Shown: positions 34,472 to 42,578 of the stretch, in pieces
Layout of the letters: each line of letters starts with the position of its first letter
Numbering within the stretch: the first letter of the stretch is position 1
Assembly: GCA_020638955.1 (NCBI GenBank)
Contig: JACKHO010000001.1
Span: forward strand, 1,054,001 to 1,118,000
Direction of reading: 5' to 3'
DNA: 64,000 nt
DNA from: Planctomycetaceae bacterium
GTDB taxonomy: Bacteria; Planctomycetota; Planctomycetia; Planctomycetales; Planctomycetaceae
Translations under genes and position numbers: made by a program
The notes under the pieces: model-generated
What the model was told of the DNA's origin: nothing
The model's input: only the letters and a program-made list of their open reading frames with translations
The model's database searches: none

Positions 34472-36274
34472 GTGACCGATCACCAACCGCAATACACTGT
34501 GCTGGCGCGTCGTTTTCGACCGCAGAAGTTCGACGACGTCGTCGGACAGCAGCATGTGGGGCAGTCGTTGCGTAACGCGATTGCTGCGGGTCGCGTTGCA
34601 CATGCATACCTTTTTACGGGTGCCCGGGGAGTCGGCAAGACGTCGACCGCCCGGATTTTCGCAAAGGCGCTCAACTGTCCCAATGCGGTGAATGGCGATC
34701 CCTGCAACGCCTGTGACGTTTGTGATGCCATTGGCTCCGGCAACGACGTCGACGTGCTGGAAATCGACGGTGCCTCCAATCGCGGCATCGATGACATTCG
34801 TCAGTTGCGGGCGAATGTGAACGTGCGTTCGATGAGACTTCCCACGAAAGTCTACATCATCGACGAAGTCCACATGCTCACCAAAGAAGCATTCAACGCG
34901 TTGCTGAAGACTCTGGAAGAGCCGCCGCCGAACGTCAAATTCATTTTCTGTACCACAGAACCGAACAAAGTTCCCGACACCATTCTCTCTCGCTGCCAAC
35001 GCTTCGACTTCGGCACCATTGCTTCCGAAGGAATTCAGGCACGCCTGCAAGAAATTGCACAGGCCGAGGGAAGGGATGTCGACCCTGAAGCGATTGAGCT
35101 CGTCGCCCGCCGGGCGACCGGGTCGATGCGCGACAGTCAGTCGCTGTTTGATCAACTGCTGGCCTTCGGGGGGGATGTCATTCGCACCGAGGACGTGCAT
35201 CAACTATTGGGCACAGCCCCCGATGAACGTCTCATTCAAATGCTGGACGCCATTATCGACGGTGACCGGGCCCAGGCACTGGGGACATTGGAAGCGGCAC
35301 TGAACGAAGGTGTGCAGCTCGCAAGTTTCAGTGATCAAATCCTGCAGTACCTCCGCGACCTACTTGTGACTGCTTCAGGTGCGGACAGTGTTCCGCTGAC
35401 CGCCGTGAGTGAACGCAGCCGCCCGCGTGCCAAGGAACAGGCGACTCGATGGGGGCTGCAAACCGTGGCCGCCGCCATGCAAATCATGGCTGAAGCTAAA
35501 GCGAAAATGCAGCGCGTCAATTACGGGCGGGCGCTGTTGGAACTGGCGATCATCCGAATGACGCTGCTCGAAGACTTGGAGGCCGTGGCGTCACTGGTTC
35601 GTCAGCTTGCACAAGGGGGAGCGGCACCGGCATTGCCCGCCGCACGCCCCACCCGTCCTGCGGAACCGAGCACAGCGGAATCCGCAAAAAAAAAAGATGA
35701 CCAGCCCCCACAACAAATAACGCCCCCTGCTCCACCCAGGCCCGTGGCTCCACGTGAAGAACCGCCGCAGCCTGTGACGACTTCGACCGCTACTGTGGTC
35801 GAATGCACCGCCGATTCTGTCGACGCATTCTGGGCTCAGTTCCTGGTGAATGCTCCTGACTCCATTGCGGCTCAACTGAAGAATGTCTCGAAAGTCGCGC
35901 TCGTCGATGGCAACTTGCTGGAGGTGACATTTCCTTCCAATGCAGAGTTCAAGCTGAAATTCTGCGAACGTCCCGACACCACGAAGCGGCTACGTGATAT
36001 GGCGGCGGAACTCGCGGGGCGACCGCTGTCCATTCGGTTTCAACTTGCCAAGGCCGATGGCAAATCTGCGGCGCCGATCGCACCGCCTCCAAACCGGCAA
36101 CCGGCACGCGAGAAGTTCGCACCAAACTGCCTGGACGAAGATCAATTCGTTCAGAACGCCGTGACAGTTTTCGGCGGCAAGGTGGAATTCGTCCGCGCCG
36201 CTCCCATTCAGGTCATTGCCGTGCAGTCAGAATCAGATGAGGACGGGCCAGTTGATGAGGACATTGAGGACTGA
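34472..36274 (+). CDS. dnaX: DNA polymerase III subunits tau/gamma
   Basis: 600 residues from GTG 34472, preceded by AGGGGA. It is the clamp-loader ATPase of the replisome. N-terminal AAA+ domain: Walker A GARGVGKTST at ~50-59, zinc-binding cysteines 69, 78, 81 and 84, Walker B VYIIDEVHML near 128-137, and sensor/Arg finger in ILSRCQRFDF near 171-180. The domain III helical collar ends near residue 385. A proline- and alanine-rich linker follows, then a C-terminal domain that would bind polymerase and helicase. An A10 run in the linker can produce a short form (listed separately). The 3' end lies 31 bases from the convergent kinase gene. Confidence 0.96.
   Translation: MTDHQPQYTVLARRFRPQKFDDVVGQQHVGQSLRNAIAAGRVAHAYLFTGARGVGKTSTARIFAKALNCPNAVNGDPCNACDVCDAIGSGNDVDVLEIDGASNRGIDDIRQLRANVNVRSMRLPTKVYIIDEVHMLTKEAFNALLKTLEEPPPNVKFIFCTTEPNKVPDTILSRCQRFDFGTIASEGIQARLQEIAQAEGRDVDPEAIELVARRATGSMRDSQSLFDQLLAFGGDVIRTEDVHQLLGTAPDERLIQMLDAIIDGDRAQALGTLEAALNEGVQLASFSDQILQYLRDLLVTASGADSVPLTAVSERSRPRAKEQATRWGLQTVAAAMQIMAEAKAKMQRVNYGRALLELAIIRMTLLEDLEAVASLVRQLAQGGAAPALPAARPTRPAEPSTAESAKKKDDQPPQQITPPAPPRPVAPREEPPQPVTTSTATVVECTADSVDAFWAQFLVNAPDSIAAQLKNVSKVALVDGNLLEVTFPSNAEFKLKFCERPDTTKRLRDMAAELAGRPLSIRFQLAKADGKSAAPIAPPPNRQPAREKFAPNCLDEDQFVQNAVTVFGGKVEFVRAAPIQVIAVQSESDEDGPVDEDIED
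35686..35695 (+). promoter_or_regulatory. dnaX: Poly-A slippage/frameshift site in dnaX
   Basis: Ten consecutive A (35686-35695) followed by G code for Lys-Lys-Lys in the zero frame at residues ~406-408, just after the clamp-loader domains. A -1 shift reads AGA then TGA (35698-35700), giving a 409-residue protein. A +1 shift adds seven residues and stops at a TAA. The known families do this by ribosomal frameshift (E. coli, A AAA AAG) or by transcriptional slippage on A9 (Thermus). Here the A10 run alone would favour RNA polymerase slippage. A short GTGGCTCCAC hairpin lies ~45 bases downstream. Confidence 0.75.
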
Positions 36275-36305
36275 CTCTTCCGACGACGTCCTTCACTGAA
36301 GTCGA

Positions 36306-38351
36306 TCAGTTCGGCTCTTCCACTGTCACAGCCATGACAATGGGGGCGATTTCAACCGCAGGACCTTTAAGAAACTCGAGTTCCTGAATCTCTTCTGACT
36401 TCTTAGGCGTAATGGTAATTTGCCGCATTTGATGTCCCTGGGCTTCAAACGCGAACTGCGACTGGGGAACGTCAATGCGTTTGATGTAGTCGGCGAAGTG
36501 CAACCCGTTGTAGAGAGGATGGTCTTCCGTCTCTCCCGACGCATACTTCAGTCGCACACGCATGACTTCATCCTGCGATTCATTGAGGGGAAATGCCCAG
36601 CCGGCAACGCCGCTGAGTAAGTGGATGCGACTGGCAACCCGGTTGCAAACCACCGTGACCGACTTCGGTTTCTCGGGCGGAAACTCTCCCTGTGTTCCAT
36701 ATAGGAGAATGAGATTTGGTCGGTTACCAACGGTCGGATCAATCAGTTCAAAGTTGGTGCCATTCACCATACGTGGAGCCCAGTTGTCGAGCACAAACGT
36801 TTCGTTCTTTTTGTCGTAGAACATCGGAAACGTGCTGTTTGTGTTGGCGGCTCCACGAATTGAGAGCGGCACCATGTGGCCATTGGCGTTGGAGGTCGCC
36901 GCAGTATTGTTAGTGATGTGCACATCGGACTTATCGAATTCCGGTGCAGACAGCAGCGTGCTTCTGAGAATGAACACTCCGATGATGAGCACCAGTGCAA
37001 TCCCACCGACGGTCAATGCCAACGGTGACACAGCCGGGCCGCTGGCCGCTTTCGTTTTCTTCTTCTTTTTGGACTTTCGAGTCGGCAGGTCCAGCATGGT
37101 TGCCTGCTGATCATCGCCGAAGTCTTCGGTGCTGAAGGCTTCATCAAACACTCCCGACTGCCCGGCAATGACGCTTGAAGGCGAAGCAACAGTAGTGCTC
37201 GAAGAACTGCTATCCGCTTCCGTTGCTTCCATGGCCTGCAGCTCACTCGCTTCGGGGCCCTTGCCGAGTAGACCCTCGAAGTTCTTTTTGCGAACGGGAA
37301 TGAGGGCAGGATCAAATGGACGAGCCGGACGTTTTGCGAAATCCTTCAAGTCCTTGTAAATAGAGACCCCGCTGGCCGGGCGCTCGTTGGGGTTCTTGGC
37401 CAGCATTTGGTGAAGTAGCTGGGCGAAGCCTTCCGGAATTCCGGGAACCAGTTTGCGAATGTCTTCTGGTTCTTCGTTTTGATGTGCAATGAGCTTCTGC
37501 GTGGTCGTGTAGCCCGGGAACATGACGTCCCCACGCATGGCGCTGTAAATCGTGGCGGCGAGCCCGTAGAAGTCGGCTCGATGGTCGACCTTGCTGCTGT
37601 TCACTGACTGCTCGGGTGCAATGTAATCGACCGTCCCCAGTTGGTCCTGATCCATTGTAATGGAGTCGCTGGTGCTGGACTGCAGTGTGCAAAGTCCCAG
37701 GTCCAGAATGTGTACTCCGCCCGCCGCGTCGATCAGCAAGTTTCCCGGTTTGACATCGCGGTGCACCATCCCCGCCTTGTGAGCTTCGTGCAGCCCCGCA
37801 ATGGCCTGCCGCATCATGTCTGCGGCAAATTCGGGAGCAATTGGGCCGCTTTTCCCGACGAGGGTTGCCAGGTCAATCCCTTCCACGAACTCCATGACAA
37901 TGTACGGCGAGCCCCCCTGCTCTTCGAAATCGTATGCGTGGACAATGTTTTGATGATTCAACGCGGCAACGGCCTTCGCTTCTCGACGAAACCGGGCGAG
38001 GGCATCTTCCTTACGCTGTTTCTTATTGAGACTACTGATGACCTTGACGGCGACCAACCGTTCCATGGCCAACTGTTCGGCAAGGTAAACTTTTCCCATG
38101 CCGCCGCGGCCCAGCAAATCCAGAACGCGGTATTTCCCGATGTAAAAGCCCTGATACCGACCCGCCAACAAATTCTTGGCCTGATACTCGGAGAGTAATC
38201 GATTACTGACAAGCGTTTTTGCTACCCGCTTTGCATCTTCGTTGAGATACTTTGCTAACTGCGGCTGAAGTTGTGCGAGGACTTCTTCGGAGAGAACCTG
38301 GCTCTTTCGAACCAGTTCCATGAACTCTCGGCCAGTCTTCGGTGCTGCCAT
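36306..38351 (-). CDS. Membrane-anchored Ser/Thr protein kinase with an exported sensor-like domain
   Basis: 681 residues. A ~70-residue helical N-terminal region precedes the kinase domain (~72-340). Kinase motifs: glycine loop LLGRGGMGKVYLAE, catalytic Lys103 in VAVKVI, HRDVKPGN with Asp199, and DLGL in place of DFG (Asp217 kept). GTVDYIAPEQ is the activation segment. A Ser-rich and Lys-rich linker leads to one membrane segment (~441-466), after which ~215 residues of beta-rich sequence should lie outside the cytoplasm and could sense a ligand. Planctomycetes carry dozens of such kinases. The substrate is unknown. Confidence 0.92.
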   Translation of the reverse strand: MAAPKTGREFMELVRKSQVLSEEVLAQLQPQLAKYLNEDAKRVAKTLVSNRLLSEYQAKNLLAGRYQGFYIGKYRVLDLLGRGGMGKVYLAEQLAMERLVAVKVISSLNKKQRKEDALARFRREAKAVAALNHQNIVHAYDFEEQGGSPYIVMEFVEGIDLATLVGKSGPIAPEFAADMMRQAIAGLHEAHKAGMVHRDVKPGNLLIDAAGGVHILDLGLCTLQSSTSDSITMDQDQLGTVDYIAPEQSVNSSKVDHRADFYGLAATIYSAMRGDVMFPGYTTTQKLIAHQNEEPEDIRKLVPGIPEGFAQLLHQMLAKNPNERPASGVSIYKDLKDFAKRPARPFDPALIPVRKKNFEGLLGKGPEASELQAMEATEADSSSSSTTVASPSSVIAGQSGVFDEAFSTEDFGDDQQATMLDLPTRKSKKKKKTKAASGPAVSPLALTVGGIALVLIIGVFILRSTLLSAPEFDKSDVHITNNTAATSNANGHMVPLSIRGAANTNSTFPMFYDKKNETFVLDNWAPRMVNGTNFELIDPTVGNRPNLILLYGTQGEFPPEKPKSVTVVCNRVASRIHLLSGVAGWAFPLNESQDEVMRVRLKYASGETEDHPLYNGLHFADYIKRIDVPQSQFAFEAQGHQMRQITITPKKSEEIQELEFLKGPAVEIAPIVMAVTVEEPN

Positions 38352-38555
38352 CGTCTTTTCCTATAGATCGATATGCCAGCGCAAACGATTCCGCCCCGGG
38401 GGCATTTGCGCTGCTGAATTCAGTAACTCGATAAACCGTCGAAGTTACCGACCTGCAGAGACCTTACGGGAGAGGGACTTCCCCGAAATCGCCAAGAATT
38501 GGCGTTTCAGAAATGCAACACGGCGCAATAACCCGATGTGCACATCGAGTAGCAA

Positions 38556-39398
38556 CTAAGCCCCCTTCGGCTTCCGTTGAATGGCCACGAATTGTTCAAC
38601 CTGCTGCTTCAAGGCAATCTCCGTGGGGAGTCGTTCCATGGAGCTGGCGCCGTAGAAACCGTCGATGATGTCGAGTTGGTCGAGGATGTAACGGGCGTCT
38701 TCCGGCATGGCGATGGGGCCGCCGTGGCACAGGACAAACACGTCCTCACGCACGGTTCGTGCGGCATCGGCAATGTCGCGAATGCGCGGGATGCAGTCGT
38801 CGAGCGTAAGGGCGGTCTTCGCACCAATGGATCCACTTGTGGTGAGCCCCATATGAGCGACAATGATGTCGGCTCCTGCCTCGGTCAGCAGTCGGCCCTG
38901 CTCGGCGTCGAACGCGTAGGGAGTGGTGAGCATGTCGAGTTCATGTGCGGCAGCAATGCATTCGATTTCCTTGTCGAATCCCATACCGGTCTCTTCGAGG
39001 TTCGCCCGGAACACGCCATCAATGAGTCCGACCGTGGGGAAATTCTGAATTCCGGCAAAGCCGAGGTCCTTCAGTTCGCGGAGAAGGTGGTCACGAATCA
39101 TGAAAGGATCGGTCCCGCAGACTCCGGCCAGGACGGGCGTATGGTTTACCGCTGTGAGGACCTCGTAGGCCATTTCCTTCACAATTTGATTGGCGTTCCC
39201 GTACGGCATGAGCCCAGAGAGCGACCCGCGACCCGCCATGCGATAGCGGCCGGAATTGTAAATGACAATGAGGTCAATCCCGCCCGCCTCCTCACACTTG
39301 GCACTAATTCCCGTTCCCGCGCCGCCGCCAATAATGGGCAGCCCCTGAGAAACTTTTTCGCGGAGACGATTCAGGATGGATGAGCGTGATTCAGCCAT
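38556..39398 (-). CDS. PEP-hydrolase-like TIM-barrel protein (partner of Tm-1-like protein)
   Basis: 280 residues with a TIM-barrel of the phosphoenolpyruvate mutase/isocitrate lyase superfamily, PEP-hydrolase family. Visible strands: LPIIGGGAGTGISAKCEEAGG, GIDLIVIYNSGRYRMAG, PVLAGVCGTDPF, GFAGIQNFPTVGLIDG and GADIIVAHMGLTTSGS; the motif SIGAKTALTLDD follows. The reaction is unproven in bacteria. It ends the unit begun by the Tm-1-like gene 86 bases upstream on the same strand. In plants the Tm-1 resistance protein contains both modules in one chain, so the two proteins probably act together. Confidence 0.85.
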   Translation of the reverse strand: MAESRSSILNRLREKVSQGLPIIGGGAGTGISAKCEEAGGIDLIVIYNSGRYRMAGRGSLSGLMPYGNANQIVKEMAYEVLTAVNHTPVLAGVCGTDPFMIRDHLLRELKDLGFAGIQNFPTVGLIDGVFRANLEETGMGFDKEIECIAAAHELDMLTTPYAFDAEQGRLLTEAGADIIVAHMGLTTSGSIGAKTALTLDDCIPRIRDIADAARTVREDVFVLCHGGPIAMPEDARYILDQLDIIDGFYGASSMERLPTEIALKQQVEQFVAIQRKPKGA

Positions 39399-39484
39399 TG
39401 GATTTCAGCTTATTGATAGTGTGATGTTAGGGGGACTTAAACGTCAGGTGGCACAGACATTCCTGTCTGTGATTCCCATTGAAG

Positions 39485-40696
39485 TCATGATGTCGCCCGA
39501 CCGGACAGCAGAACATGAAACTCATCCAACAGCAGCTGAGCGAATTCCGGATCATTAATATGATGCGGCGCGAAAACCAGCTTGCGAACGGAATCCTGCT
39601 GCAGCGTTGCCCGCAGTTCCGAGAATAATGCTTCACTGGCTTCGGGATTGTGGAACGCTTCGCCGGGAGCATCCAGTGCCGACACGCCACCTTCCGGCAC
39701 GACGACGGTCACCGGAGTTGTCGCCCGATTCAATTTGGTAGTAATCCAGCGGGCAATTTGCCGGTTCTCCTCGGGTGTTGTCCGCATGAGCGTGACTTGA
39801 GCATTGTGTACGTGGAACTGTCGCCCTTCGAACTTCTCCGGAACGGTCTCCCGCCCTCCGAAGTTGACCATATCAACCGCGCCCAGACTCAACACCAATG
39901 GAATATTGGATTCAATGAGTGCGTCGAAACGCTGCTTGCCCGCCGGCATCACGCCGCCCACTACTTCGTCGGCCACCTCGGTAGTCGTAATATCGAGCAC
40001 GCCGTCGATCATGCCTGACGCAACCAGTTGTTCCATTGCCCGCCCGCCAGATCCCGTCGCGTGGAACACTAGACAGTCATGCCCCTCCTGTTCCAGTTGC
40101 TGACGTACAAGCGTGACGCAGGGAGTCGTCACGCCGAACATGGTCATGGCAAGCGTCGAACAGGACTGTGGTTCTTCCTCAAAATACCGCACCATGCCAG
40201 CCATGGCGTTGGCGGCGTTTCGCAATACGGTCTTCGAGACGACATTCAGCCCGGCTACGTCGACGACGGAGTACATCATGGTAATGTCGCTGCAGTCGAC
40301 GTAGGGGGCGGTGTTTCCACTGGCCATCGTCGACACCATGAGCTTCGGCATTCCAACCGGCAGGGCGCGCATGGCCGCAGTGATGAGAGCGGTCCCGCCG
40401 CTTCCGCCAATTCCGATGACTCCGGCGAGCCGTCCGCTGTCGGACTCGTTCTTCAAATAGGTCCGTAGCGCGTCGCCCATAGCCGTGATGGCCTGACCTC
40501 GGTCACCTGAAGCGGGAATTGCAGATCCAGCGAGGACGTCATCACGCGAAATATTCGGATGTACGGCTGGTACTTCTTTTGTGCCAACGTCAATGGTCCG
40601 CACAGCAACTCCGGCATGTCGCAGACAATCAGCGACAAAGGCGATTTCCTCGCCCTTCGTGTCCATAGTGGCGATGGCGTAAACCTGCTTCGACAT
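39485..40696 (-). CDS. Tm-1-like ATP-binding (UPF0261) protein
   Basis: 403 residues from ATG 40696; the frame runs back to 40900 but SKQVYAIATMDTKGEE is the usual family start. Motifs include ATMDTKGEEIAFVADCLR, GIGGSGGTALITAAMRALPV (glycine-rich nucleotide loop), KLMVSTMASGNTAPYVDCSD and FHATGSGGRAMEQLV. The plant homologue binds the tobamovirus replication protein; in bacteria the function is unknown. It is followed 86 bases later by the PEP-hydrolase-like gene, matching the C-terminal half of plant Tm-1. It is divergent from the metallophosphoesterase gene. Confidence 0.88.
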   Translation of the reverse strand: MSKQVYAIATMDTKGEEIAFVADCLRHAGVAVRTIDVGTKEVPAVHPNISRDDVLAGSAIPASGDRGQAITAMGDALRTYLKNESDSGRLAGVIGIGGSGGTALITAAMRALPVGMPKLMVSTMASGNTAPYVDCSDITMMYSVVDVAGLNVVSKTVLRNAANAMAGMVRYFEEEPQSCSTLAMTMFGVTTPCVTLVRQQLEQEGHDCLVFHATGSGGRAMEQLVASGMIDGVLDITTTEVADEVVGGVMPAGKQRFDALIESNIPLVLSLGAVDMVNFGGRETVPEKFEGRQFHVHNAQVTLMRTTPEENRQIARWITTKLNRATTPVTVVVPEGGVSALDAPGEAFHNPEASEALFSELRATLQQDSVRKLVFAPHHINDPEFAQLLLDEFHVLLSGRATS

Positions 40697-40923
40697 GCCG
40701 AGCAACCTGTCTTTCGGAAATGAGTCCTGCTGATGAACAGGCATTGTTGCAGCGCCGGTGCATTCGTCCAATGGAGCGGTCACTTCGCGAGTTCGTTTTG
40801 AGCAGTAAGTCCGGTTGAATTGTTCCGAGTTGTGAGCACGCGTTATCCTCAATTCGGTCGAAGGACACAGATTTGTCGTGTCGGCCAGCCCTGGTTTCAT
40901 TTCTCAAAGCAAGGTGCATCACC

Positions 40924-41835
40924 ATGCCTGTTCATTTTCCGAATTTGAGTCGCCGCCGATTTCTCGGGGCTGCCGGTGCGGGTGTCCTGCTTTTTGGTGC
41001 GGGATTTGTTGACGCTGACGAACACGGCGTCGACCCCGATTTGGTTTACCTGCTGAACGACACGCACATTGGCGAAAAGCATCCCGCCGACTCGCCGGTC
41101 CCTTCGCACCTGCGGCAGGTGGTGGCAGAACTGGTCGAGCGCAAGCAGAAACCGGCGTGTGTGCTCATCAACGGCGACCTGGCCCTGAAGGACGGCCAGC
41201 CGGGTGATTACCGGCATTTCGCGAAACTCATTCAGCCACTGCACGAGGCTGGCATCGAACTGCATTTGACGCTGGGGAACCACGACCATCGTGACGTGTT
41301 CTACGAGGTGCTCCAGGATGAGCGGCCAGAAACGCCCGTTGTCGACTCGCGGCATATTTCAGTGGTCGAAACGCCACGAGCGAATTTGTTCCTGCTCGAT
41401 TCACTGCAGAAAACTATGGTCACGCAGGGGACTTTGGGAGAGCAACAGTTGACGTGGCTGGCCACGGCCCTGGACGGCCATCGAAACAAGCCCGCCATGA
41501 TTGTCACGCACCACAACTCAAGACTCGGCGGTGATCCTCTCCATTTTCCGGGAGGACTCATCGACTCGCAGGAACTATGGGATGTCATCGGCCCGCGCAA
41601 GTGGGTGAAGGCGTTCTTTCACGGACACATTCATGACCGCAGTAACGCGGAGCATGAGGGGATTCACATCATCAACACTCCGGCCACCTCCTACGTCGCC
41701 GACGCCACCAAATCAACAACCGGCTGGACCACAGGCCGCTTCTCCGATGAAGGGGTCACGCTGACCACGCACACAACCGACCCACAACACGCGTGGAACG
41801 GACAAAGCCAAGTCCTGCAGTGGCGTGCCAGCTAA
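40924..41835 (+). CDS. Tat-exported metallophosphoesterase
   Basis: 303 residues from ATG 40924, with AAGGTG upstream. The N-terminus RRRFLGAAGAGVLLFGAG is a twin-arginine signal. The calcineurin-like phosphoesterase motifs are complete: NDTHIGE (Asp, His), INGDLALKDG (Asp), LGNHDHRD (Asn, His, Asp), IVTHHNSR and FHGHIHDR (His pair). It probably hydrolyses a phosphoester in the periplasm with two metal ions; the closest type is the purple-acid-like or 3',5'-cyclic phosphodiesterase group. The substrate is unassigned. It is divergent from the Tm-1-like gene. Confidence 0.88.
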   Translation: MPVHFPNLSRRRFLGAAGAGVLLFGAGFVDADEHGVDPDLVYLLNDTHIGEKHPADSPVPSHLRQVVAELVERKQKPACVLINGDLALKDGQPGDYRHFAKLIQPLHEAGIELHLTLGNHDHRDVFYEVLQDERPETPVVDSRHISVVETPRANLFLLDSLQKTMVTQGTLGEQQLTWLATALDGHRNKPAMIVTHHNSRLGGDPLHFPGGLIDSQELWDVIGPRKWVKAFFHGHIHDRSNAEHEGIHIINTPATSYVADATKSTTGWTTGRFSDEGVTLTTHTTDPQHAWNGQSQVLQWRAS

Positions 41836-41974
41836 TCGTCCGTGGCAACCAACTTGCCTGAGGCGAAACACATGAAAAGCTGTACTTGTTCCGCACTCCT
41901 GTGTGCTGCCGCCAGATTGTTGGCTTTCCGATCTGCCGCTGCCGACTCCAGGCGATACGGTCGCGAGCTTCAGT

Positions 41975-42536
41975 TCACGATACCCATCCCGGGCCAAGTT
42001 TCTTGATGTGCCATTTGCCGTCTACTTTTTCGTAAATGACCACCGCGGCCCCGCCCCCCAGATTGCAGCACCACGCACCTTTTCGACCTCAACTTCCGTG
42101 TCGGAAACCCAACGTTTGACAGAAATCCAGTGCATCCAGGCCTCGGCATTCGTGCCTTTACCAGTACGTCACTTCCCTTCATGAACGCTTCGTCTGCGGG
42201 ACGGTATTTACTGGCGGCTGGAAATTGAGCGAGTTCTTCGGCTGGAATGACATCCCAGCCGCCACTGTCGGTCCATTGCGCGCCAGGAGTGGTGGTGATG
42301 AAGTAAATGCGGTCGGACGGCGGTTCTTCGAGTTGCGAAAACAGATACCGATAAATCTCCGCATTGCGTTCATTCCACTCGGCGTCGTACGTCGAATCGA
42401 TTTCGCCGAGTGCGTACTCCGCGTCATCTGACTCGCGACAGCCGACCAACGGGACGAGGAACATGGTCAGCAGGATACAGGCACTTAAGCAAGTTACGAG
42501 TTGACGATTCGCGTTCTTCACCGGATGAGTTTCCAT
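41975..42536 (-). pseudogene. Lipoprotein gene with two apparent frameshifts
   Basis: The start ATG 42536 gives a lipoprotein signal ending LVPLVGC. The frame reads well to about 42157, then loses sense. A missing base at the CC of 42155-42156 restores a strand-rich stretch (GTNAEAWMHWISVKRW, VSDTEVEVEKVRG). A second missing base in the C6 run at 42054-42059 restores AAVVIYEKVDGKWHIKKLG and a stop at 41975-41977. Without repair the chain ends at 41970 with an Arg-rich tail. The repaired protein is ~187 residues, a planctomycete-type lipoprotein of unknown role. Sequence error is more likely than decay. Confidence 0.7.
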
Positions 42537-42578
42537 TTCCAGCTCTTGCCATTGCTGAGATATGAATGCTCCGACGGA

